This document shows, in pieces, positions 49,347 through 58,762 of a DNA stretch of 64,000 nucleotides. Source of the stretch: Angustibacter sp. Root456. GTDB lineage: Bacteria > Actinomycetota > Actinomycetes > Actinomycetales > Angustibacteraceae. Each line of letters starts with the position of its first letter. The stretch's first letter is position 1. The stretch lies in contig NZ_LMER01000017.1 in the NCBI RefSeq assembly GCF_001426435.1, forward strand, positions 62,436-126,435. Direction: 5' to 3'. Under the pieces are notes generated by a model that saw nothing but the letters and a program-made list of their open reading frames with translations, did not search any database and had not been told where the DNA came from. The position numbers were made by a program, and so were the translations under genes.

Positions 49347-49365
49347 CGAGAATCGAGGAAGCCCC

Positions 49366-49653
49366 GTGGCACGCGTCGACGACACAGACGACAGTCTGAA
49401 CCGTTTCGTCCTCCGGCATTACCGCCACGACCCTGAGCGACACGAACGCCGGCACGTGCCGGTCGCTGCGTTCGACAACGAGGCGGAGGCACTGGAGGCG
49501 CTCGACGCAGAGGACGCAGAGCTGGCGGCCCGCCGGGCACGCGGCGACGCCGACGAGCGGGAGCACTTCACGGTCATCCATCTGCCGCCCGGCTACCACG
49601 CTGAGCAGCGAGCTCGTCGGGGCGCCAGCAGGATGACGTCCCGGCGAGCCTGA
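49366..49653 (+). CDS. Small hypothetical charged protein
   Basis: 95 residues from GTG 49366, with AGGAA about 5 nt upstream. The sequence has LNRFVLRHYRHDPERHERRH, then VAAFDNEAEALEALDAEDAE, a charged helix (AARRARGDADEREHFTVIHL) and a basic tail. No domain is recognised. Regular alternation of Glu/Ala and Arg suggests long amphipathic helices. It is isolated between the possible remnant and the DnaA-box pair. Confidence 0.55.
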   Translation: MARVDDTDDSLNRFVLRHYRHDPERHERRHVPVAAFDNEAEALEALDAEDAELAARRARGDADEREHFTVIHLPPGYHAEQRARRGASRMTSRRA

Positions 49654-49674
49654 GCCCGGCGACCCTCAGCGGCG

Positions 49675-49683
49675 TTGTCCACA
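49675..49683 (+). promoter_or_regulatory. DnaA-box match 1 (TTGTCCACA)
   Basis: Exact match to the actinobacterial DnaA-box consensus, in the 108-bp gap upstream of the DUF222/HNH gene. Confidence 0.6.
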
Positions 49684-49702
49684 GGCGCCCTGAATTGTCG
49701 CG

Positions 49703-49711
49703 TTGTCCACA
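49703..49711 (+). promoter_or_regulatory. DnaA-box match 2 (TTGTCCACA)
   Basis: Second exact match, same strand, 28 bp start to start from the first. Two exact 9-mers so close are unlikely by chance. No origin genes (dnaA, dnaN, gyrB) are nearby, so this is not oriC. Confidence 0.6.
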
Positions 49712-49761
49712 GAAGCGTTGGAGTGGCTGGGTTCTGTCGGTGGCGTCTACCAGATTTGCGC

Positions 49762-51200
49762 ATGACGGACAGAGTGGACACCTCGGGTGGCGCGGGTGCG
49801 CTGGCCGCGGTGACCACTGCGCTCGCCGGGCTCGAGCAGCTGGCCGGGGCGGCGTGGTGGCCGCTCGCCGACGCCGACCTGGGCGTGCTGGCCGATGCGC
49901 TCGACCAGGTCCGTCGCCTGGCCGACGGCCAGACCGTGCGCCTGCTCGGCGAGGTCGAGGCGCGCGGGCTGCCCGGCCAGGACGGCACCGGCTCGCCCGC
50001 CGCGTGGCTGCGTCGCATCGTGCCCTCGATGCGGCCGGGCGAGGCCGCCAGGCTAGGCAAGAAGGCCCACACCCTCTACCGCTCCACGCTGTCCCCCGAC
50101 CTGGCACCCACCCGGGCCGCGCTGGAAGCCGGCGCGCTGCGGGTCGACCAGGCCCGCGTGGTCACCGAGATGGTCGAGCAGCTCTCGCCACCGAACGTGC
50201 CGCTCGACGGACCCGACGCCATCGACCCCGACCACCGCGCCACCGCGCCACCGCCCAGACCATGCTGCTGGACGACGCCACCCGCCTACCCGCCCCCGAC
50301 CTGACCAAGTGCGCCGTCGCGATCCGCCACCACCTCGACCCCAGCGCCGACGACCGCCTGGCCCGCGACGAGAAAGCACAGCACCGCCAGCGCTGCCTCA
50401 TCCTGTCGACCGAGGCCTCCGGCATGACGTTCCTGCAGGGCCTGCTCACGAAGGAGGCCGGTGCGGCGCTGCGTACCGCCATCGACGCCTGGTCCGCCCC
50501 TCAACCCGCCACCGACGGCACCCCCGACCCCCGCAGCGCCGGCCAACGCCGCCACGACGCCCTGCAACGCCTCGCCGAAACCGCCCTGGCCCGAGGCGAG
50601 GTCCCCACCAACCACGGCAGCCCCGCCAAGGTCATCGTCCGCGTCACCGCCGAGACCCTGGCCACCGCCGTGTCCGAACACATCACCCCGTCCGAACCCG
50701 GTGCTCCCAAGCCCACCGGCCTGCCCCCCGCCGAGCTCGACGACGGCACCCCCATCTCCCGGCGCCTGCTCGCCAAGCTGGCCTGCGGCGCCGACCTGGT
50801 CCCCGTCCTGATCGACGACCTCGGTGACCCCCTCGACGTCGGCCGCACCCACCGCTACCACACCCCCCGCCAACGCATCGCCATCATCGAACGCGACCGC
50901 CACTGCACCTTCGACACCTGCACCGCCCCCGCCTCCTGGTGCCACGCCCACCACCTGACCCCCTGGGACGCCGGCGGCCACACCACCGTCCGCGACGGGG
51001 CCCTGCTCTGCGACCGACACCACCACCACGTCCACACCACCGGCGCAGTCGGCCACCTCATCAACGGCCAAGTGGTCTGGACCCAACCCGGCCACCAACC
51101 CGGCGACCAGCCACCCCTGCCACCACCCGACCCCAAACGCTGGCAACGCCAATACCTCCAACGCCTCACCCGCCAATGGCTCGTACCGCGCCGGGAGTGA
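49762..51200 (+). pseudogene. DUF222 / HNH endonuclease gene, frameshifted by an 8-bp duplication
   Basis: The first part (ATG 49762) encodes the helical DUF222 domain (LAAVTTALAGLEQLAGAAWW, GSPAAWLRRIVPSMRPGEAA, RVDQARVVTEMVEQLSPPNV). At 50233-50248 the unit CACCGCGC is present twice in tandem. Removing one copy restores a single frame of about 476 codons. In the second frame the rest of DUF222 continues from AQTMLLDDATRLPAPD to the HNH domain (CTFDTCTAPASWCHAHHLTP, then LLCDRHHHHVH with the metal-binding His cluster). As sequenced, the first frame ends at 50304 without the nuclease. These 13E12-type genes are multicopy, possibly mobile, in actinomycetes. Recent damage, phase variation or a sequence error are all possible. 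Confidence 0.85.
50233..50248 (+). repeat. 8-bp tandem duplication (CACCGCGC)2 causing the HNH frameshift
   Basis: Two perfect copies followed by a partial third (CACCGC at 50249). Deleting one unit changes the downstream reading frame back to the HNH frame. Confidence 0.85.
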
Positions 51201-51219
51201 CGTCACCGCGTCCCATGGC

Positions 51220-51984
51220 TCAGCGCGCAGGCGGCAGCGTGATCCCGGGGGCGCGGGCGCGCCATCCCGGTGGGTAGCGGCGCTCCTGGTCCAGCCGGTC
51301 GGCGAGGGCCGCCAGAGCCGTCTGCAGCATGCCCAGGCGCCGGTCGCTGCTGGCCTCCGGCGACGCCAGCGCCTGCGCGAACGGCCGCAACCAGTGCGCG
51401 AATCGGTCGTCGAAGACGCGGGTGAACTCGTCGTACCCGATGCAGCCCTCGCCGTCCGCCGTGATCATGCACTCGCCGATCGCACGTTGCTCCTCGCGTG
51501 AGACGTGGAATCGAGGGTCCACCTCGTCGGAGGTGAGCACCCGTCGCACCGTCTCGAGGCAGTCGAACGTCGAGCGTGTCTCGCTCGTCGCCGAGTACTG
51601 CAGGAACTGCACCTTCCGGCGCAGCACCTCGTGCCACGCCAGGTACTGCGCCAGTCGGAACGACGTGCTGCGAATGACGTCGTCGGGCAGCGACCCGGCG
51701 CCGACCCCGGTGCTCGGCCGGTAGTTGCGCAGGATGTCGACGCGGTGGCCAAGATCCCAGGCGGCGTCGAGCAGCGGCCCGCGGTAGCGATCGAGAACCT
51801 CCGTGGCCCTGACTGCGCGCTCGCGGTCGAAGCGGTTCTGCTCCAGCTGCTGACGCAGCCGCTCGAGCTCGGCCGCGTTCGTGCGCTGCCTGCTCGCCTG
51901 GTAGAGCGACGCCACGACGTTCACTGCCGCGACGCCGAGCGCGGCGACAGCGGTCACGAAGGCCGCCTCGACGCTCGTCACCAC
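51220..51984 (-). CDS. Conserved hypothetical protein with N-terminal helix and coiled coil
   Basis: 254 residues. An N-terminal hydrophobic helix (AAFVTAVAALGVAAVNVVAS) is followed by a heptad-like stretch (ASRQRTNAAELERLRQQLEQ). The soluble part has RERAVRATEVLDRYRGPLLDAAWDLGHRV, FRLAQYLAWHEVLRRKVQFL, VSREEQRAIGECM and CIGYDEFTRVFDDRF. The last of these resembles an EF-hand loop, but without its calcium ligands. This layout occurs in a family of actinobacterial proteins with no known role, as far as I recall. It converges on the broken HNH gene, with 19 bp between. Confidence 0.7.
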   Translation of the reverse strand: MVTSVEAAFVTAVAALGVAAVNVVASLYQASRQRTNAAELERLRQQLEQNRFDRERAVRATEVLDRYRGPLLDAAWDLGHRVDILRNYRPSTGVGAGSLPDDVIRSTSFRLAQYLAWHEVLRRKVQFLQYSATSETRSTFDCLETVRRVLTSDEVDPRFHVSREEQRAIGECMITADGEGCIGYDEFTRVFDDRFAHWLRPFAQALASPEASSDRRLGMLQTALAALADRLDQERRYPPGWRARAPGITLPPAR

Positions 51985-52084
51985 GCTCAGCCACCCCCTC
52001 GCACCACCACCTCAGCCTGATCCGCGCGCGCCTGCTGCCGGCAGGGGCCTAGGTCACGCGCTCGCGGTGCGCAGCGCGACCTCA

Positions 52085-52090
52085 TAGGGT
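52085..52090 (+). promoter_or_regulatory. Putative leaderless -10 for the aldo/keto reductase
   Basis: TAGGGT ends 6 bp before ATG 52097. Confidence 0.5.
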
Positions 52091-52096
52091 CGGCCC

Positions 52097-53107
52097 ATGG
52101 AATTTCGCTACCTCGGCAACTCCGGCCTGAAGATCTCCGAGATCACCTACGGCAACTGGCTCACCCACGGCTCGCAGGTGGAGAACGACGTCGCGACGCA
52201 GTGCGTCCACGCCGCGCTCGACAACGGCATCACGACGTTCGACACCGCTGACGTCTACGCGAACACCAAGGCTGAGACGGTGCTCGGCGAGGCCCTCAAG
52301 GGCCAGCGCCGTGAGTCGCTCGAGATCTTCACGAAGGTCTACTGGCCCACGGGCCCGGGCGGACCCAACGACAGCGGCCTGTCGCGCAAGCACATCATGG
52401 AGTCGATCAACGGCTCGCTGCGCCGACTGCAGACCGACTACGTCGACCTGTACCAGGCGCACCGCTTCGACACCGAGACGCCGCTCGAGGAGACGATGCA
52501 GGCGTTCGCGGACGTCGTCCGCCAGGGGAAGGCCCTCTACATCGGCGTGTCGGAGTGGACCGCCGACCAGATCCGCGCCGGCCACGCGCTGGCCAAGGAC
52601 CTCGGCGTCCAGCTCGTGTCGAGCCAGCCGCAGTACTCGATGCTCTGGCGCGTGATCGAGGACGAGGTCGTCCCGACCTGTCGAGAGCTCGGCATCAGCC
52701 AGGTCGTCTGGTCCCCCATCGCGCAGGGCGTCCTCACCGGCAAGTACCTGCCGGGCCAGCCGCCGCCGGAGGGCTCACGCGCCACGGACGCGTCGGGCGG
52801 CGCCGACATGATCAAGCGCTTCATGGACGACGACGTCCTGACCCGCGTGCAGGACCTCAAGCCGGTCGCCGACGACCTGGGCCTCAGCATGGCTCAGCTG
52901 GCCATCGCCTGGGTGCTGCAGAACGACAACGTGGCCACCGCGCTCGTCGGCGCCTCGCGCCCGGAGCAGGTGCACGACAACGTCAAGGCCGCCGGCGTGA
53001 AGATCCCGGCCGAGGCGATGGAGCGCATCGACGAGGCGCTCGGCTCGATCGTCGAGACCGACCCCGGCAAGACCGCCGAGAACGCGCCGAAGCGCCGGCC
53101 GAGCTGA
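52097..53107 (+). CDS. Aldo/keto reductase, Kv-beta-like
   Basis: 336 residues. The (beta/alpha)8 barrel shows the catalytic Asp and Tyr in FDTADVYANTKAETVLGEAL, the Lys in IFTKVYWP and the His in LYQAHRFDTETPLEET. The NADPH-binding end is SPIAQGVLTGKYLPGQPPPEG and ALVGASRPEQVHDNVKAAGV. The N-terminus MEFRYLGNSGLKISEITYGNW is the AKR start block. The family (AKR6/AKR11-like) reduces aldehydes or ketones with NADPH; the substrate is unknown. pepN begins 13 bp downstream on the same strand. Confidence 0.92.
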   Translation: MEFRYLGNSGLKISEITYGNWLTHGSQVENDVATQCVHAALDNGITTFDTADVYANTKAETVLGEALKGQRRESLEIFTKVYWPTGPGGPNDSGLSRKHIMESINGSLRRLQTDYVDLYQAHRFDTETPLEETMQAFADVVRQGKALYIGVSEWTADQIRAGHALAKDLGVQLVSSQPQYSMLWRVIEDEVVPTCRELGISQVVWSPIAQGVLTGKYLPGQPPPEGSRATDASGGADMIKRFMDDDVLTRVQDLKPVADDLGLSMAQLAIAWVLQNDNVATALVGASRPEQVHDNVKAAGVKIPAEAMERIDEALGSIVETDPGKTAENAPKRRPS

Positions 53108-53120
53108 CGGCGTCCTGACC

Positions 53121-55625
<2,505 letters not shown>

Positions 55626-55627
55626 CG

Positions 55628-55843
55628 CTACTGCGCGGGGCGCAGGCTCATCGGCCCGTAGATCTCCGTCTCGCCCTCGCGCAGGAACACGGCGTCGACG
55701 CCAGCCTCGACGAGCGAGCGCCACTCCTCGCCCAGCCAGCTCTCGGCGTCGGACTGGGTGGGAAAGCTCGTGGTGGTCACGCTGTCGGCAGCGACGTCCT
55801 TGCCGTCGGCGTCGACGTAGCGCCAGGTCCAGGTCTCGCTCAT
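55628..55843 (-). CDS. Small conserved hypothetical protein
   Basis: 71 residues, MSETWTWRYVDADGKDVAAD, then SFPTQSDAESWLGEEWRSLV and AVFLREGETEIYGPMSLRP. The compact Trp-rich alpha/beta pattern with Tyr-Gly-Pro-Met-Ser near the end is recurrent in actinomycetes. No cysteines or membrane helix. Function is unknown to me. TAGGGT lies 6 bp upstream of the ATG. It converges on pepN, 2 bp away. Confidence 0.75.
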   Translation of the reverse strand: MSETWTWRYVDADGKDVAADSVTTTSFPTQSDAESWLGEEWRSLVEAGVDAVFLREGETEIYGPMSLRPAQ

Positions 55844-55849
55844 GGCTCG

Positions 55850-55855
55850 ACCCTA
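55850..55855 (-). promoter_or_regulatory. Putative leaderless -10 for the 71-residue protein
   Basis: TAGGGT on the - strand ends 6 bp before ATG 55843. It overlaps the end of the DUF1697 gene. Confidence 0.5.
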
Positions 55856-56374
55856 CGGGGTCGCGAGGTCGAGCAGCGCGGTGACGGTGCGCCACGTGCG
55901 CACCGTGCCATCACTCAGCGCCTTGGCCTGGGGGGCGCGCAGCCACGGCTGACCGAGCCCGGCGGGGGTGCGCAGGTAGGCGTGCGCACCTGACACCACG
56001 AGCTCGGCGCCGTTCAGCAGTCCTGTGCGCACCTCGGCCTCGACGGGCGCCGGCAGCGGCGCGGGCAGGAACGACACGTGCACCTGCTCGGTGTCGAGGA
56101 AGGGCAGGTCGTCGACGACTCCCTGCAGCTGCTGCGGTGTCCGGACGATCACCGGCACGTCGAAACCGAACCGCGAGCGGAGCCCTCGTTCCATGGTGGC
56201 CCCCACCGCGGTCGCGCTGCGCTGCGACGACGAGCAGATCACGTTGCCGCTCGCGATGTAGGTGCGGACGTCGGTGAGCCCGAGGTCAGCGCAGAGCGCC
56301 CGCAGCTCGGCCATGGGCACCTTGTGGCGCGGCCCCAGGTTGATGCCGCGCAGCAGCATGACCCACGTCCCCAT
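55853..56374 (-). CDS. DUF1697 protein
   Basis: 173 residues. The start MGTWVMLLRGINLGPRHKVP is the conserved family opening (ALLRGINVGG...KVpM), followed by LTDVRTYIASGNVICSSSQR and VIVRTPQQLQGVVDDLPF. DUF1697 proteins are small alpha/beta proteins of unknown function. The first 89 bp overlap, in another frame, the end of the siroheme synthase gene, which is long for a same-strand overlap. Both starts are well conserved, so the overlap is probably real. Confidence 0.9.
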   Translation of the reverse strand: MGTWVMLLRGINLGPRHKVPMAELRALCADLGLTDVRTYIASGNVICSSSQRSATAVGATMERGLRSRFGFDVPVIVRTPQQLQGVVDDLPFLDTEQVHVSFLPAPLPAPVEAEVRTGLLNGAELVVSGAHAYLRTPAGLGQPWLRAPQAKALSDGTVRTWRTVTALLDLATP

Positions 56375-57641
56375 CGACCCTCCGTGCGTTCGGTGCCGGT
56401 GCCGCCGGCTGCGTGAGCGCCGCGACCTCGCCGATGACGACGACAGCCGGGGCGGTGACCTGCTCGCGGCTCATCATGGCGGCGACCTGCGACAACGAAG
56501 AGCGGAGCACGCGCTGCGTGGGCAGGCCGCCGTCCTCGACGACCGCGACGGGCGTGTTCTGCGCGAGCCCGTGGGCGACGAGCTCGGTGGCGATCGCCGG
56601 CAGGGTGGCCACGGCCATGAGGCAGACGATCGTGGTGCCGGTGCGGGCGAGCGCCCCCCAGTTGACCGTGCTGTCCGGGTGACCGGGCGGCAGGTGGCCC
56701 GAGACGACCGAGAACCCCTGCGACACACCGCGGTGCGTGACCGGCACACCGGCCAGGCCCGGCACGCTGACCGCGCTGGTCACGCCCGGCACGACCTCGA
56801 CGTCGATGCCGGCGTCGGCGCAGGCCGTGAGCTCCTCGAAGCCCCGGCCGAAGACGAACGGGTCGCCGCCCTTGAGTCGCACCACCGTGCGTCCCGCCCT
56901 GGCGTGCCGCACGAGCAGCGCGTTGATCGCCTCCTGCGTCGTGAGCGCACCGCGCGGCAGCTTGGCCACGTCGACCACCTCGACGTCGGGGTGCAGGCCG
57001 TCGAGCGCCGCGAGCGGAGCGAGGCGGTCGGCGAGCACGACGTCGGCCTCGGCCAGCCGCTCGTAGCCCCGCCGCGTGAGCAGGCCCGGGTCGCCGGGTC
57101 CCCCACCGACCAGCACCACACGTCCGTGGCGCGGCCCCCGGTGCGCGCGCCCGGACTCCGCGCGGCCGGCCCGCAGCTCGACCTCGACGGCAGCGACGGC
57201 CGCGTCTCTCAGACGGGCCGAGCGCACCGGGTCGCGTCCCGACAGCACGGCCACGCTCGCCGGACCGCTGCGCCCGACGGCCGGCGTCCAGGCCGTGGCG
57301 GTGGTGGCGTCGTCGGCGCGCGAGCACCACAGATGCCGGGTCGTGGCGTCCTGCAGCACCTCGGCATTCACCTCAGGGTCGTTCGTGCAGGCGAAAACCA
57401 GCCAGGCCTCGTCGAGGTCGGCCGGGCGGTACCCCCGCTGGTGCCAGGTGAGCCGCTGCCGATCGGCCAGGTCGCGCAGGGCCGGGACGACATCCGGCGC
57501 GACGAGCCGGACGTCAGCTCCGGCCTCCAGCAGCCGGGCCACCCGCCGCAGCGCCACCGGGCCGCCGCCCACCACGAGCACGCAGCGGTCGGCCACCCGC
57601 AGGCCCAGCAGCAGCGGGTCGGTCGTCGTGGTGCTCGTCAT
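56286..57641 (-). CDS. cysG: Siroheme synthase: precorrin-2 dehydrogenase and uroporphyrinogen-III C-methyltransferase
   Basis: 451 residues from ATG 57641. About 1-165 is the NAD-binding dehydrogenase/ferrochelatase part (LGLRVADRCVLVVGGGPVAL, RVARLLEAGADVRLVAP). About 170-415 is the SUMT part: VVLVGGGPGDPGLLTRRGYE, VVRLKGGDPFVFGRGFEEL, VPGVTSAVSVPGLAGVPVTH and PAVVVIGEVAAL. It makes precorrin-2 and siroheme, feeding sulfite/nitrite reductases and corrinoids. The final 30 or so residues after GEVAALTQPAAPAPNA are not family-like and lie in the overlap with DUF1697. CAGGAT lies 6 bp before the ATG, and three 11-bp repeats lie 64-96 bp upstream. Confidence 0.93.
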   Translation of the reverse strand: MTSTTTTDPLLLGLRVADRCVLVVGGGPVALRRVARLLEAGADVRLVAPDVVPALRDLADRQRLTWHQRGYRPADLDEAWLVFACTNDPEVNAEVLQDATTRHLWCSRADDATTATAWTPAVGRSGPASVAVLSGRDPVRSARLRDAAVAAVEVELRAGRAESGRAHRGPRHGRVVLVGGGPGDPGLLTRRGYERLAEADVVLADRLAPLAALDGLHPDVEVVDVAKLPRGALTTQEAINALLVRHARAGRTVVRLKGGDPFVFGRGFEELTACADAGIDVEVVPGVTSAVSVPGLAGVPVTHRGVSQGFSVVSGHLPPGHPDSTVNWGALARTGTTIVCLMAVATLPAIATELVAHGLAQNTPVAVVEDGGLPTQRVLRSSLSQVAAMMSREQVTAPAVVVIGEVAALTQPAAPAPNARRVDGDVGHAAARHQPGAAPQGAHGRAAGALR

Positions 57642-57647
57642 CCGGAC

Positions 57648-57653
57648 ATCCTG
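57648..57653 (-). promoter_or_regulatory. Putative leaderless -10 for cysG
   Basis: CAGGAT on the - strand ends 6 bp before ATG 57641. Confidence 0.4.
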
Positions 57654-57704
57654 CCCGCCACGCGGCCGCCCACCAGGGGATGCCCACACTGCGAACACGA
57701 CCTC

Positions 57705-57737
57705 GATCCAGCGGTGATCCAGCGGTGATCCAGCGGT
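57705..57737. repeat. Three perfect tandem 11-bp repeats (GATCCAGCGGT)
   Basis: Copies at 57705, 57716 and 57727, no mismatches. They lie in the 377-bp non-coding gap between divergent cysG and the SCO2322-type gene: 64 bp upstream of cysG and about 48 bp before the riboswitch. The 11-bp period places all copies on one face of the helix. Confidence 0.9.
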
Positions 57738-57784
57738 TGTGCCGAGCGTCTCACCGGCGTGCTTTGACACCCCTTCGCGGCACG

Positions 57785-57930
57785 TGGGACGGTTGCGCCA
57801 CCTGACACCCACGGTCGGGGGAAGCCGGTCGAAGTCCGGCGCTGACCCGCAACCGTAGGCCGCAGCCCCGTCGTCCCGGCGGGTGCTGAGGTGAGCCGGA
57901 GTACCGGATCGTGGGCCAGGCTCCGACATT
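57785..57930 (+). ncRNA. Cobalamin riboswitch
   Basis: Conserved core blocks of the adenosylcobalamin riboswitch appear in order: GGGGGAAGCCGG, then GAAGTCCGGC, CTGACCCGCAACCGTA (the hallmark CTGACCCGCAACnGT), and the B12-box-like GAGCCGGAGTACCGG with GGGCCAGG at the 3' end. Boundaries are approximate. Downstream arms GGCTCCG (57919) and CGGAGCC (57950) could form an alternative stem in the expression platform. The first downstream gene starts at 58019 with GAGGAGG at 58005, so cobalamin should repress the transport/salvage operon. Confidence 0.93.
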
Positions 57931-58018
57931 TCCGCCGAGGACTGCGGTACGGAGCCGGACGTCGGCCCGTCTTCGTGCGTGCCGATCTCCCGCACCTACA
58001 CCGCGAGGAGGTCAGCAC

Positions 58019-58762
58019 ATGAGATCGAGATCCACGTCGTCCCGTCGCGCCCGCGTGAGCGCGCGCACCGCTGTCGCGCTGCTGGTCGTCGCGCTCGCCG
58101 CACTGGTGGCCGCACCCCAGGCGCAGGCGGCCGCCTACCGCTACTGGGGCTACTTCCAGCTCACGAACGGCACGTGGGCGTTCGCGCAGAAGGGCCCGGA
58201 CCAGACGGTGCCGAAGGACGGCTCGGTCGAGGGCTGGCGGTTCGCCGTCGCCGACCAGTCGTCGACGCGCACGCCGCGCGTGACTCCGACCTTCGACCAG
58301 CTCTGCTCGGGCAAGACCACGGCCAACGGTCAGAAGCTCGTCGGCCTGGTCGTCGACTTCGGGCGCCCGGCCGACAGCAGCGACGGCAGCACGCCGCCGG
58401 CCCCGCGCGGCGAGTGCGTGAGCGTCCCTCAGGACGCCACCGGCTCCGCGGTGCTGGCGGCCGCCGGCCTGACGCTGCGCGTCGACAAGGGCCTGATGTG
58501 CGGCATCCAGAACTGGCCGGCGTCCGGCTGCGGTGACCCGGTCGCCGAGGTGCCCGCTGCGGCGAAGAGCCCGGACACGTCGATCACCCTGCCGGCCAAG
58601 GCGAGCGCGGCCAACGACGCCCCGGACGAGGACGCCCCGGACGAGGACGCCGGAGGTGGCGGACTGCCCACCGCGGCCTGGATCGGGATCGCCGCCGTCG
58701 TGGTCATCGCCGCCGGCCTCGGGCTGATGGCCCGCCGTCGCAGCGCGGGGCTGGACGACTGA
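58019..58762 (+). CDS. SCO2322-family secreted, membrane-anchored protein
   Basis: 247 residues from ATG 58019 with GAGGAGG 7 nt upstream. An N-terminal signal peptide (ARTAVALLVVALAALVAAPQAQA, cleavage near 38) leads into AYRYWGYFQLTNGTWAFAQKGP and DGSVEGWRFAVADQSSTRTP, the hallmark of the SCO2322 family. Cysteines occur in CSG, ECV, MCG and GCG. A DAPDEDAPDEDA repeat precedes a C-terminal helix (TAAWIGIAAVVVIAAGLGLM) and a basic stop, so it is held on the outer face. These proteins are linked to ECF transporter genes; a substrate-capture role is inferred. Confidence 0.88.
   Translation: MRSRSTSSRRARVSARTAVALLVVALAALVAAPQAQAAAYRYWGYFQLTNGTWAFAQKGPDQTVPKDGSVEGWRFAVADQSSTRTPRVTPTFDQLCSGKTTANGQKLVGLVVDFGRPADSSDGSTPPAPRGECVSVPQDATGSAVLAAAGLTLRVDKGLMCGIQNWPASGCGDPVAEVPAAAKSPDTSITLPAKASAANDAPDEDAPDEDAGGGGLPTAAWIGIAAVVVIAAGLGLMARRRSAGLDD

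Noticed and set aside
49675-49711. Chromosomal replication origin
   Set aside because: Only two DnaA boxes, no A/T-rich unwinding element and no dnaA, dnaN, rpmH or gyrB genes nearby.
51417-51480. EF-hand calcium site in the hypothetical protein at 51220-51984
   Set aside because: The loop ITADGEGCIGYDEF lacks several of the required acidic ligands and there is no paired hand.
57642-58018. A small coding gene in the cysG / SCO2322 gap
   Set aside because: Open frames through the 11-bp repeats and the riboswitch have no start with a plausible signal; the gap is explained by repeats, riboswitch and leader.
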